Below are positions 15,001 to 22,971 of a stretch of DNA of 64,000 nucleotides, piece by piece. How positions within the stretch are numbered: the first letter of the stretch is position 1; each line of letters begins with the position of its first letter. Source of the DNA: UBA6183 sp943372215 (GTDB taxonomy: Bacteria; Bacteroidota; Bacteroidia; UKL13-3); contig CALRXU020000008.1 in assembly GCA_943372215.1 (NCBI GenBank), positions 1-64,000 on the forward strand, read 5' to 3'. The position numbers and the translations under genes were made by a program. Below the pieces are notes generated by a model, which did not search any database, was not told the DNA's origin, and worked only from the letters and a program-made list of their open reading frames with translations.

Positions 15001-16617
15001 CTATGAATGGACTACCTCTGGACTATGGCCTAAGCGTTGAATCTCAGTATAGAGGGTATCTAATACTGTGGTAATGCGGGATTTGAGTTCTTCAAACTCT
15101 ACAAAACTTGCAACTTCATAGGTGAATCCAGTCGTCTTATTACCTGTGCGAGCGAGGTAATGAGCTTCAAGCAGGGTTTTCAAATACCGCTTTTGGTTGC
15201 TGACATTTACCCGCAAAGCGTGTCGTGCTTCACGAGCGGTAAAGGTTGTAGTATTTGTACGTGTGAGCCACTCTTTGAGTGCTTCAAAATACTGGCGGGT
15301 GGCTGTTGTTAATTCATCGCTTTTTTTAATGAGCACATCGGTAATGAGTGTGTTTGCCTGGCTGATGTCCTCAAGGGTGCATTCAATGTATGTTTCGCCT
15401 GTTGTTGGGTCAGTCTTGGTTTGCCGTTGGTACTGGTGATAGAAGCAGACAGCTTCAATGAAGTTCAAATAATGGGCGTTGGTTCTGCGTGGTTTAAATA
15501 CATCGGATGGAATTTTAAGGGATTGGGCAAACGGGTTGCGAACCGCAATGGGTTTGAGTATGCGTTGGCAGTTTTGCAGAAGCGTGATGGCTCTCTGTTC
15601 TTCTTTTTTGTTGACCAATCCGGCTGATACCTGTCGCTGGCGATCCATGATACGCTCGTCTTGCTCTTTTGAATTGTCCAGATATATCAGAAAGGAGCGG
15701 TTTGCATTGTCTTCATAGACGGCTTCTTCTGTGGTACATCCGGCAACGCATAATGGGCCTTCAACCGTCAGGTGGATGGTTTTGGTAGTGCCTCGGGAAT
15801 CTTTGGTGGCCACTGTTTTTTGAATCTTGCGTTTTGACATGAGTTCACGAAGTGGATATAACACCTGTTCTGCCCCACTTAAGTCTTCGATTAACAAGAG
15901 TTTGTTACGTAACTCTTGTTGGCCGAAATAGTAAAAGGCATTTTCGGAAAGACTGGTTGTTTCCACCACGTCTTCGGGTGGAATCAAACGGCTAATATTT
16001 TCTTGTAAGTATGTTTTTCCAGTACCTGACGGTGCAAAGGAGAGAATATGCAAGGGGTGTTCTCGTTTGCGGGTAGTGAATATGAGGTACATGAGCAATC
16101 GGTTTACCTCCTCTCCTACTACGCCTGTTGTCTGAATTAAGGTATTGGTGCGGGTTAATAAATCGGGTGTGCTGAGAAAGGCTTGTGCTTCTTTTTGTGC
16201 TGCATCCGTGATGGTTATGGTTTCCTGTTCGGGAACATCCTGTACTTCCATTACTGCGAGTCGGTATTTTTCTAATTGTGTGGTGATGTCCGCTAAAGCG
16301 GTCATGATTTCAGGTAGTTCAACACGTAACCGTTCTGCGGTTTTACGGGCTAGTTTTTCAAGTTGTGAGTCGTTATACAAATCAAGGTTGTGTCGTATGG
16401 CAAGACCTGCAAATGACGGCATATGAGTTAAATGATGTATCGGGGGATTGCAGAGTTCTATTTTAAGGGTAACCCGCATTCTATCTAATCCACCGTCTGT
16501 TCGTACCCCGCCAATGAGGGTAAACAGGAGTGTTTCGGTTTGATACGTGATGGCGTGTATGTTGCTTGTATTGAGGAGATAGGTGTCCATATATGTTGGT
16601 TTAAAGTTTTTGTGCAA
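15001..16617 (-). CDS. P-loop ATPase of the primase-associated type
   Basis: A 538-aa protein. Walker A is APSGTGKT (residues 195-202); Walker B is LLLIED (about 240-245). They are followed by a motif array seen in ATPases next to CHC2/toprim primases on mobile elements: SLSENAFYYFG, a PLRELMSKRKIQKTVATKD strip, TVEGPLCVAGCTTEE and EDNANRSFLIYL with an arginine-finger-like NR. A C-terminal winged-helix-like segment (ARHALRVNVSNQKRYLKTLLEA) follows. No primase domain is fused or adjacent. I infer a helicase-loader or replicative helicase role in element DNA replication. It may start at the second ATG (16590). It is divergent from the XRE regulator at 16699. Confidence 0.7.
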   Translation of the reverse strand: MHKNFKPTYMDTYLLNTSNIHAITYQTETLLFTLIGGVRTDGGLDRMRVTLKIELCNPPIHHLTHMPSFAGLAIRHNLDLYNDSQLEKLARKTAERLRVELPEIMTALADITTQLEKYRLAVMEVQDVPEQETITITDAAQKEAQAFLSTPDLLTRTNTLIQTTGVVGEEVNRLLMYLIFTTRKREHPLHILSFAPSGTGKTYLQENISRLIPPEDVVETTSLSENAFYYFGQQELRNKLLLIEDLSGAEQVLYPLRELMSKRKIQKTVATKDSRGTTKTIHLTVEGPLCVAGCTTEEAVYEDNANRSFLIYLDNSKEQDERIMDRQRQVSAGLVNKKEEQRAITLLQNCQRILKPIAVRNPFAQSLKIPSDVFKPRRTNAHYLNFIEAVCFYHQYQRQTKTDPTTGETYIECTLEDISQANTLITDVLIKKSDELTTATRQYFEALKEWLTRTNTTTFTAREARHALRVNVSNQKRYLKTLLEAHYLARTGNKTTGFTYEVASFVEFEELKSRITTVLDTLYTEIQRLGHSPEVVHS

Positions 16618-16623
16618 TATACA

Positions 16624-16646
16624 AATAACACTATATAAGTGTTATT
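16624..16646. promoter_or_regulatory. Candidate operator between primase-type ATPase and XRE regulator
   Basis: A perfect 9-bp inverted repeat AATAACACT-ATATA-AGTGTTATT, 8 bp upstream of the ATPase start and 53 bp upstream of the XRE start. It would let the XRE protein control both divergent genes. Confidence 0.55.
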
Positions 16647-16698
16647 ATTCTTTAATATTTTTTTGCTTATATGAGAATAGATGTGATATTTGACACAG

Positions 16699-17031
16699 AT
16701 GTCAATTGCAGAACGAATAAAATCATTACGGGTACGAAAGGGATTTACGCAAAAGCAGTTGAGTGATGTCGCTGATGTCCCTCAAAAGAATATCTCTATG
16801 TATGAAAATGGAACAATTCCTTCTGCGGATGCTCTGAAACGGATTGCAATTGCGTTAGAAGTTGATGCAAACTACCTCCTAGATATTGTTTCATCAAAAA
16901 AGCTGGAACATCCACTCATGAATATGATGCGTGAGATTGATAACCTAAAAGAACCAGAAAAAACTTCCTTGCTTACACTTATTGAATCATTCCTTCAATC
17001 AACAAGAGTACCTAAGGATAAAAGAAAATAA
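16699..17031 (+). CDS. XRE-family transcriptional regulator
   Basis: A 110-aa protein, starting at the ATG at 16699 rather than TTG 16690. A Cro/C1-type helix-turn-helix occupies residues 5-60 (RIKSLRVRKGFTQKQLSDVADVPQKNISMYENGTIPS...), followed by an amphipathic C-terminal helix for dimerisation. It sits divergent to the primase-type ATPase with a perfect 9-bp inverted repeat between them, consistent with autoregulation and control of element replication. It converges on the vWA-like lipoprotein gene, 1 bp apart. Confidence 0.88.
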   Translation: MSIAERIKSLRVRKGFTQKQLSDVADVPQKNISMYENGTIPSADALKRIAIALEVDANYLLDIVSSKKLEHPLMNMMREIDNLKEPEKTSLLTLIESFLQSTRVPKDKRK

Positions 17032-17032
17032 C

Positions 17033-17722
17033 CTACTCTCCCATTCCAATTCGCACGTCTATTCCTTTTGTGTTCAGATACTTTTTTAGCCATGAGCTAA
17101 TTACAAAAAATGCCTCGTCTGTTTCTTTAGAAGACGGGCAGTACAGTAGGATAAGCTCAACGGGTTGCTTTGTTTTTTGGAGGGGATATAAGGAATCTAT
17201 TTTTGCTGAAAGCTCTTCTGGATGGTCTTTCAACTGTTGCATTTGTTTTGAGTCATAGGCATCAAAAAACTCATTATGTTGCATAAGGTCGCTAAAGCAA
17301 ATAATGGTTCGAGGGCCTGGCCTGTGCAGGGAAGTAAAAATAGCATGGAATACCTCAGATTCATCTTGGGGGGCTTTAACTGTTGCCATTTCTCGAATCT
17401 GCTGTATAAGTTCACTTTTGAACAATCCAATTTCCTTTATGCGCTCAAGTTCGTTGATGCTGAACATATCTGTGGAGGGGATAGAGATTACGTTACTTTC
17501 ATTGATTTTATAATGTGAAATTGGCCTAATTGTTAATTCTGCTCCTGCATATGCGTTATGGCTTAGTGCCATGCGTTTTATAATCTGCTCCTGCATTGCA
17601 TCCAATGAGCAGTGATTGGAATCTGTACGGTCAATTAACACCGTGAGGATATCAACTGGCGGGGGGACTATCTGTATGCATCCGCATAAGGATAGTGTAA
17701 GAATCAATAGATAGGGTTTCAT
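17033..17722 (-). CDS. Lipoprotein with vWA-like fold
   Basis: A 229-aa protein, starting at 17722 because that ATG overlaps the upstream stop (TTATGA). The N-terminus is a lipoprotein signal (PYLLILTLSLCGC). The next segment, ILTVLIDRTDSNHCS, looks like the first strand and MIDAS loop of a von Willebrand A domain. TIICFSDLMQHN (about residue 140) would be the later aspartate strand, and PVELILLYCPSSKETDEAF another core strand. It probably sits on the cell-envelope side. It is coupled to the polytopic membrane gene 17719-18798, and the two may form an envelope complex. Its role in the element is unknown. Confidence 0.6.
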   Translation of the reverse strand: MKPYLLILTLSLCGCIQIVPPPVDILTVLIDRTDSNHCSLDAMQEQIIKRMALSHNAYAGAELTIRPISHYKINESNVISIPSTDMFSINELERIKEIGLFKSELIQQIREMATVKAPQDESEVFHAIFTSLHRPGPRTIICFSDLMQHNEFFDAYDSKQMQQLKDHPEELSAKIDSLYPLQKTKQPVELILLYCPSSKETDEAFFVISSWLKKYLNTKGIDVRIGMGE

Positions 17723-18798
17723 AATTGTGTGTATTCGGTGTGTGTTGAGGGTGTAAAAATTAGATCTGTTACTGGTGTATGGAAGCATGGAGGGATATTG
17801 GACAACTCTGGCATATGCTCAATAAATACTCGTTGATATTGTGCAACATCCTCTTTATATAAGGAATTGAGTAGTCGAGGCAGATCGTCCGCTTCATCGA
17901 GGATAAATAGTTTGCTTTTGAGAGAATCACTTAATTGTGATTTGTTGTTCCTTTTCGTTGCTTCCAGTGCGTTAATTTCTCGGTTACGCGAAGCAATGGC
18001 ATACTGTGTTTTGAATGCGTGAAATGCACCAGGTACTTGAGCAAAGAGAGGATGAATACAATATACGGAAAGAACATATTGGCCAACAAATGCCACAAAG
18101 TTCAGGATTGCAAACTCCCAAGGTGAAACGGTAGATCCGTTCATTATCTGGACATAATCAGAGCGCATGTTTCCAATTGCATAGAAGACTCCGAGTATAA
18201 ACAGAGTAAAAATAACTCGAGCGAGTATCCGTATAAGACGAGGAGTAAGCTGATTGATCTTAGAGGGTATATACGAGACCAATAAAATTAAGCTTACGGA
18301 AACTGTTGTTGCGATGAGTAATGAAGTCAGGAACGACTTACCAAGCATTTGAAAGGCATAGGCAAGCATTAAAATTTCCCCTGCATACATTGCAAGGAAT
18401 ACGATAAATAGCAAAACAAACTGCCCTAATATCCAAAGAGATGGGGTCTGATCAATATCCTCGTTCACTGCATCATTTAAAGCTTGGAGTTTGTCGATTC
18501 TTTTTTGCGCATCAATATTAAGTGCATCAACGTGGGATTTTTCAACTCTGCCATATTTGAGATTTAAATCGGGTTTGGAGAGCATCATAGCTTGATTAAA
18601 TACAACTCCATAAGCGGTGGAAAGATGGATGGTGTGCATGTTGAGTGGACAATCGCTTAAAGATAATTTTGGGTTAAGTGCATTTTCTTTGGCAGTCGTA
18701 ACGTTGTTTTGTGAAATTTTGGAGCGTTGTTCGTAAATGAATTGTTGAAGTGGTGACATACCCACGAGGACATGTGTACCGGATTTTTGTGTTTTCAT
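17719..18798 (-). CDS. Integral membrane protein of the element backbone
   Basis: A 359-aa protein. A soluble N-terminal region of about 120 residues with a coiled-coil-like segment (QKRIDKLQALNDAVNEDID) is followed by four or five membrane segments between about 124 and 260. A soluble C-terminal region contains AFKTQYAIASRNREINALEATKR and KLFILDEADDLPRLL; the last resembles a Walker B strand, but there is no Walker A. It lies between a 56-aa gene (7 bp upstream) and the vWA-like lipoprotein (overlapping stop/start). The conserved operon layout suggests a membrane complex, perhaps for transfer or entry exclusion; this is speculative. Confidence 0.6.
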   Translation of the reverse strand: MKTQKSGTHVLVGMSPLQQFIYEQRSKISQNNVTTAKENALNPKLSLSDCPLNMHTIHLSTAYGVVFNQAMMLSKPDLNLKYGRVEKSHVDALNIDAQKRIDKLQALNDAVNEDIDQTPSLWILGQFVLLFIVFLAMYAGEILMLAYAFQMLGKSFLTSLLIATTVSVSLILLVSYIPSKINQLTPRLIRILARVIFTLFILGVFYAIGNMRSDYVQIMNGSTVSPWEFAILNFVAFVGQYVLSVYCIHPLFAQVPGAFHAFKTQYAIASRNREINALEATKRNNKSQLSDSLKSKLFILDEADDLPRLLNSLYKEDVAQYQRVFIEHMPELSNIPPCFHTPVTDLIFTPSTHTEYTQL

Positions 18799-18804
18799 TT
18801 GTGT

Positions 18805-18975
18805 TTATTTTAAAGGTTTATCGTTTGCCTGAGGCTCATCTCGATCTTTAGTGAAAGCCTGTTTAAGAAGTTCATCTAACTTTACGTGCCTTGCACTGCT
18901 TACATTGTTAAAGACAATGGCCTGTTCATCTGGATCAGGTTGTGTTGGATAAGAAGGTGTTGTATGTGTTTTCAT
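18805..18975 (-). CDS. 56-aa hydrophilic protein in the membrane-complex operon
   Basis: A 56-codon ORF reading MKTHTTPSYPTQPDPDEQ then AIVFNNVSSARHVKLDELLKQ, ending in an acidic and basic tail. It begins with MKTH, much as its neighbour begins with MKTQ, and its stop lies 6 bp before the start of the 359-aa membrane gene. No family is known; it is supported by operon spacing only. Confidence 0.5.
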   Translation of the reverse strand: MKTHTTPSYPTQPDPDEQAIVFNNVSSARHVKLDELLKQAFTKDRDEPQANDKPLK

Positions 18976-18991
18976 AATTCTAGAGTTTTAA

Positions 18992-19032
18992 AAGAAAAAG
19001 CCCCAACCGCTGCGCTTGGGATAACGGGCTTT
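18992..19032 (-). terminator. Hairpin upstream of the membrane-complex operon
   Basis: AAAAGCCC and GGGCTTTT enclose an inner CAA/TTG pair. It lies between the 83-aa gene and the 56-aa gene on the same strand and could be a terminator or attenuator. Confidence 0.55.
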
Positions 19033-19120
19033 TGCGGAAATCAATCCGGTTTTTTTGCGATGGGGTTCGAGCAGGGGAACCCGCTATACGCGTATTTAGA
19101 TTATGATGAGGTATTTATCA

Positions 19121-19372
19121 CTAATGACGTTTGGCAAATTTCCTAAGCACAGCTCGCGCTTCAGCAAGCAAAACATGGGCTTCGCACATTTGAAGGGTGG
19201 TTAGCTCCATCTGGAGCAGTTCATTTAAATCATTAATGATGTCGGAAGTGGCTTTGGGAACCCATGAATTTTGATAGGGGTCCCATTCAAGCTGCACCAT
19301 AGCTATTACTTTAGCCAGGCGTACCTCAATTTCTTTGAGGATTTGGTTAGGTGTTTTTTCTGGAGTGTCCAT
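19121..19372 (-). CDS. Small helical protein of unknown function
   Basis: An 83-aa protein predicted as two or three amphipathic helices (TPNQILKEIEVRLAKVIAMVQ; IINDLNELLQMELTTLQMCEAHVLLAEARAVLRKF). No motif is recognised. It is first in the minus-strand run leading to the membrane-complex genes but is separated from them by a terminator-like hairpin. Confidence 0.5.
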   Translation of the reverse strand: MDTPEKTPNQILKEIEVRLAKVIAMVQLEWDPYQNSWVPKATSDIINDLNELLQMELTTLQMCEAHVLLAEARAVLRKFAKRH

Positions 19373-19480
19373 ACTGTTTACGGTTTAAAATTTCATAGTT
19401 GATGAATTGACCGAAAACGAAAAAACCGCGCAGTTTCAAGGGCTTTTTGGAAAGCTATGAATCTACGCGGGTATTAGTAT

Positions 19481-19494
19481 TGACAAGGGTTTCG
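19481..19494 (+). repeat. Direct copy of the NTPase gene start
   Basis: TGACAAGGGTTTCG is repeated at 19727-19740, where it encodes the first residues (MTRVS) of the NTPase. Here, preceded by T, it reads TTG ACA AGG GTT TCG and then a short frame ending in a stop. Confidence 0.6.
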
Positions 19495-19553
19495 GAATAT
19501 GCAAGAATAGACCGAACCTAGCTCCTCTTAAAGCTCTGTAGGTTCATATTTGT

Positions 19554-19590
19554 CCCGGATTAGCCAGCACAGCTTTTCCGGGATTTTTTT
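19554..19590 (+). terminator. Intrinsic terminator
   Basis: CCCGGA, loop, TCCGGG followed by a run of eight T's on the plus strand. No plus-strand gene precedes it closely, which hints at a short transcript from about 19480. Confidence 0.7.
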
Positions 19591-19725
19591 TGCCTGAAAT
19601 AAGTACGATTAAGAACGTTTGGCTTTTAACTGTTTTTGTTAAATTGTATTTCAAAGTTTAACCGAATAGTAAGGTCATATGGACATCGTCCTTATGAATC
19701 CAATACGTCATTATAATTCCTAGCT

Positions 19726-21753
19726 ATGACAAGGGTTTCGAACAAAAAAGACAGATTTGAATATCTAACATTTTTAAAGTGGTACATCCAAAACAAGGTT
19801 GATTTGGTCAAGCTTACACGCGGGGATTTCTCAAGTCTTACATCTTTGCTTAATCGACCTAGCAACTTAAAAGAACTATTTGGCGTATATCACAGAAAAG
19901 TTCATAACGGACTTTTAATGAAGACGGCATCCGATCCAGAAACAATGGCGTTGATCGTAAAGAAGTTTGGTATACCTTTAAGCTTTGAGCAATTTCTCAC
20001 CGCTAAGGAAAATGGCAAAAATTCGTTATACAACACATATATAAGAGACAAAAAATCGCAAGATCAACTTCTCTTAAGTGATGAGGTTAAAGTTGGTGCC
20101 AAAACTGTTAACAAATTTCAGGGTTGTATCATGATTGATGAAGGATTTATAGAACAAGTATTATCACAAACGACTAATTTCAGCAAAACAGATTTTTACT
20201 TAGCGAAGCAACATGATTATTGCCAGTGGTATGGTGTAGTTAAAGGTTGGGACGCTAAACGCAGAGACTATGAAACAATTCTACAACAAATAGTACAATC
20301 ATTTGAGCGAAACAGCCTAATTTCTGTCGTAATTTACGGAGCAGGTGGTAACGGCAAATCTACTTTGATGCGAAAACTCGCACTTGATAAAAATGTACAA
20401 ACCTTTATAGTTCTTTGGCTAACGGATATAGAGCGCTTTTATAAAAGTGATCTTGATCTTATTCAAAAAGATAAAACTAATAAATACATTCTTTTCATAG
20501 AAAACTGGCCGACTCTTGAAAACGAACTATCTATAGTAACACCGCTTTTGAATGTTGCCTCGAAGGGAAATAATCTAAAAATTATTATAGCTGATAGAAC
20601 TGTTACACCAGAGAAGCTCTACAAAAAATATCTATTTGGCAATAACCAATACCTTCTTGATTTTACTGAAAACAGTGAAATATTTGAACAGCTCGTGGAG
20701 CTAGACCCCATATTTTGGAAACGCCTCCTTCATAGCTTTTTAAGAAAAGAACATGGGAACATGCGCCCAGATCAAGCACTGAATTTAGTCTCCGAAGGTT
20801 TTGTAAACTCTCCTCTATATATAGTATTATTCGTGTTTCTATCCTATGCAAATGATAAAGGAGGAGTTTCTACAGTAGCAATGAACGGTGATTTTCTGTC
20901 ACAGTTCAAAGATACAATAACTAGTGTTAGGGTGGAGATCTGTAATAAGCACGAAGGACTTGCCAAAGCAATTTATTACTGGGCCTCAATGTGCAAAAGG
21001 TTTAAAGATAATGCTCGCATAACATGGCAAGCATTCTTAGTGCTTGCTGACCACTATAATGAAAATGACATTTTATCCAAGCGATTTTCGGCATTGAATG
21101 AAGCGAATTCTTTACCTCTGCTAATTTCAAATTTTTTATATATCGGACGTGAGGCGCACTTAGCCTTTAATACAATATATGATTATTTGCATTTTCATCA
21201 TGACCTGATTATGGAAGAACTTGCAACCCCGCTTAAAAGAGAATGGTACGAATTTGATGAATACGTCATTTTGGAAGTTTTGGAGATTCTTTGTACAAGA
21301 AATCATAACGTTAGCGGACTCTTATTGCTCAAAGCGATTTGTAAAGAGGAAGAAAATGGTAGTAGCATTTTTAGAAGCGACCAGGAACGAGAATCTTATT
21401 TCCAACGAATAGCTTTGCCTTTACAGAATTTTGCAGATGATGTATTTAGTGAAGCTTGTTCTAAAGCTAAGCATGGGATAGAGGAAGAATATTTAGCTCC
21501 TCATTTTATTTATTGGAATACTGTATTAACGCAACTATATTTAATGTATGATACGGACAAGTTTATTATGCTCATAAATCAACTTATCAATGCCGGTTGT
21601 ACCGATTCTAGTGTTATTTCTATATGCGAAAGTTACAAAATGGGCAATATAGAAGGAGATAGGCACTACCAATCAGTAATCATGGAAACTAATTTGAAGT
21701 ATCGCAATCCAACGGCAGACTTTATTAGATTATTATTACGCCAAAAGAAATAA
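19726..21753 (+). CDS. STAND-like P-loop NTPase, candidate defence protein
   Basis: A 675-aa protein. The N-terminal 190 residues are unrecognised and could be an effector or sensor. Walker A is GAGGNGKS (205-212) inside VVIYGAGGNGKSTLMRKLA; Walker B-like is YILFIEN (254-260); a sensor strand with arginine reads IIIADRT (286-292). Beyond about 330 is a long helical region (WHD-like and repeat-like) to the C-terminus. This layout matches STAND ATPases, which oligomerise after sensing a ligand and include Avs-type antiphage proteins. It is a lone plus-strand gene between two minus-strand backbone operons, typical of cargo. No nuclease, SIR2 or TIR motif is visible at either end. The NTPase is clear; a defence role is inferred from context. 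Confidence 0.65.
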   Translation: MTRVSNKKDRFEYLTFLKWYIQNKVDLVKLTRGDFSSLTSLLNRPSNLKELFGVYHRKVHNGLLMKTASDPETMALIVKKFGIPLSFEQFLTAKENGKNSLYNTYIRDKKSQDQLLLSDEVKVGAKTVNKFQGCIMIDEGFIEQVLSQTTNFSKTDFYLAKQHDYCQWYGVVKGWDAKRRDYETILQQIVQSFERNSLISVVIYGAGGNGKSTLMRKLALDKNVQTFIVLWLTDIERFYKSDLDLIQKDKTNKYILFIENWPTLENELSIVTPLLNVASKGNNLKIIIADRTVTPEKLYKKYLFGNNQYLLDFTENSEIFEQLVELDPIFWKRLLHSFLRKEHGNMRPDQALNLVSEGFVNSPLYIVLFVFLSYANDKGGVSTVAMNGDFLSQFKDTITSVRVEICNKHEGLAKAIYYWASMCKRFKDNARITWQAFLVLADHYNENDILSKRFSALNEANSLPLLISNFLYIGREAHLAFNTIYDYLHFHHDLIMEELATPLKREWYEFDEYVILEVLEILCTRNHNVSGLLLLKAICKEEENGSSIFRSDQERESYFQRIALPLQNFADDVFSEACSKAKHGIEEEYLAPHFIYWNTVLTQLYLMYDTDKFIMLINQLINAGCTDSSVISICESYKMGNIEGDRHYQSVIMETNLKYRNPTADFIRLLLRQKK

Positions 21754-21780
21754 TATTTCAAAATGGCATTATCAGTACCT

Positions 21781-22482
21781 TTACACTCGAGTATGTTCTT
21801 GATTACGTCCGTGCATTTGTATCTCATTGCGGATATACTGTAATTCGGAAAAGGTCTTCTCTTCTGCTGTTTCATTTTTTTGGAAAATACTCTCTTTGCT
21901 TTTAGGCGCATCTTGTTCGTGTCGTATGGATTGCAACTCGCTTGATATGGTTTCGTGTTTGGCCATGTTGTGCGATGCTTCAATCGAAAGGCGAAGGTCA
22001 TAGGCTTTCAGAACCAATAATGCTTCGGTGCGAGTCAGCTCATCAAGCGCTTCCTGGGTTTTCTGATCTGCAATTCCTGTGGGCGTGGAATATATGGTCT
22101 TTAACAATTCAGCTTTGCGGTCATCAAGTTGGTCAATCTCATTTTCAAGGTGCAAAAGATCCTGCTTTTCCCAGAATGATTCCGGCACTGCCAGTTTATA
22201 TTCTTTTGCGTTGTCGATAGTCTTCTGATCTGGGAGTGTAATTGGAATCCATAAGTCAAGCGGGGTGTACTTCAAAATGCGTTGCAATTTTCTGTTTCGC
22301 TTTGTGATGCGTTTTCTTTTAAAATGCAGTTCTTGAAGATTAAGGGTGGAGGCTATCTTTTTAATGCCGTGCAGGTGTTCTTGTTCGTCTTCGTATCGTT
22401 CTATCATGTTATCAATATCTCGGATGGCTCTACTGTTGGAGAGAAACTCTTGTTCGTAGTGTGTGGTGTCTTTCGTCTTCAT
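21781..22482 (-). CDS. Coiled-coil protein of the mobilization operon
   Basis: A 233-aa, highly charged, almost entirely helical protein. It has three coiled-coil stretches (IDNMIERYEDEQEHLHGIKK; RITKRNRKLQRILK; LENEIDQLDDRKAELLKTI). It is last in the operon, with its start 3 bp after the stop of the ArdC-like gene. It may be a relaxosome or structural helper; no family is recognised. Confidence 0.55.
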   Translation of the reverse strand: MKTKDTTHYEQEFLSNSRAIRDIDNMIERYEDEQEHLHGIKKIASTLNLQELHFKRKRITKRNRKLQRILKYTPLDLWIPITLPDQKTIDNAKEYKLAVPESFWEKQDLLHLENEIDQLDDRKAELLKTIYSTPTGIADQKTQEALDELTRTEALLVLKAYDLRLSIEASHNMAKHETISSELQSIRHEQDAPKSKESIFQKNETAEEKTFSELQYIRNEIQMHGRNQEHTRV

Positions 22483-22485
22483 ACG

Positions 22486-22965
22486 CTATCTCTCCATTTC
22501 TTGATTGCGGTTAGTATCATCTTGACGAAGTTTAGTAAGGTCTTCTCGCACTGCTGTCTTGTCTCTTGTTACAACCTGGTTGTTTGAAAACACCTTGGCA
22601 ATGGGGTAAAAAGAATAGTCGGTATCCTCCTTTTCTGGGTCGTCTTTGTTTACAACATGATGCTCTTTGGGTTTCCCCCATAACAGAAAGGCCTTTTCAC
22701 CTTTTTTGATTTGGTATCCGTTTTGACTCCAGTTTAAAAAACTCCGAAATTCGGTGTTGTGTTCATTTTGATAGAACGTGGCAAGAATTGCTTCGTTCAT
22801 AGTTGAGAATTTACCCTCTTGTACCAGATGCTTTACCTGATTGGAAAGCTGCTTGAGCTTTTCTCTGTTTTCATCCTTTGGTCGGTGAACCTCTTGTTGA
22901 GATTCCTGTTGAGGAGTGGTAGACGGTACCTGTCTGCCAAGGTCCTTTTTTTGTGTTGTTTTCAT
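22486..22965 (-). CDS. ArdC N-terminal-like protein, copy 2
   Basis: A 159-aa paralogue of the protein at 10906-11319. The shared block is EFRSFLNWSQNGYQIKKGEKAFLLWGKP, then FYPIAKVFSNNQV. This is the ssDNA-binding-like fold at the N-terminus of ArdC proteins, without the metallopeptidase domain. It sits directly after the relaxase gene (6-bp gap) and before the coiled-coil gene. The position suggests it binds the transferred single strand or helps it evade restriction in the recipient. Confidence 0.68.
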   Translation of the reverse strand: MKTTQKKDLGRQVPSTTPQQESQQEVHRPKDENREKLKQLSNQVKHLVQEGKFSTMNEAILATFYQNEHNTEFRSFLNWSQNGYQIKKGEKAFLLWGKPKEHHVVNKDDPEKEDTDYSFYPIAKVFSNNQVVTRDKTAVREDLTKLRQDDTNRNQEMER

Positions 22966-22971
22966 ATTGAG

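Larger units (their letters stand above)
19373..19725. other. Structured intergenic region upstream of the STAND-like NTPase
   Basis: No gene. It contains CCGCG/CGCGG ends around 19427-19470, a GAACCTA/TAGGTTC pair at about 19515-19544, and a strong plus-strand terminator at 19554-19590. The 14-mer TGACAAGGGTTTCG occurs at 19481-19494 and again at 19727-19740, across the start codon of the NTPase gene. A small RNA between 19480 and 19590 is possible. Confidence 0.45.

Noticed and set aside
17719..17900. A DEAD-box or ATPase function for the 359-aa membrane protein, based on FILDEADDL
   Set aside because: There is no Walker A or other helicase motif, and the sequence follows the membrane segments. 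It is likely a chance match.
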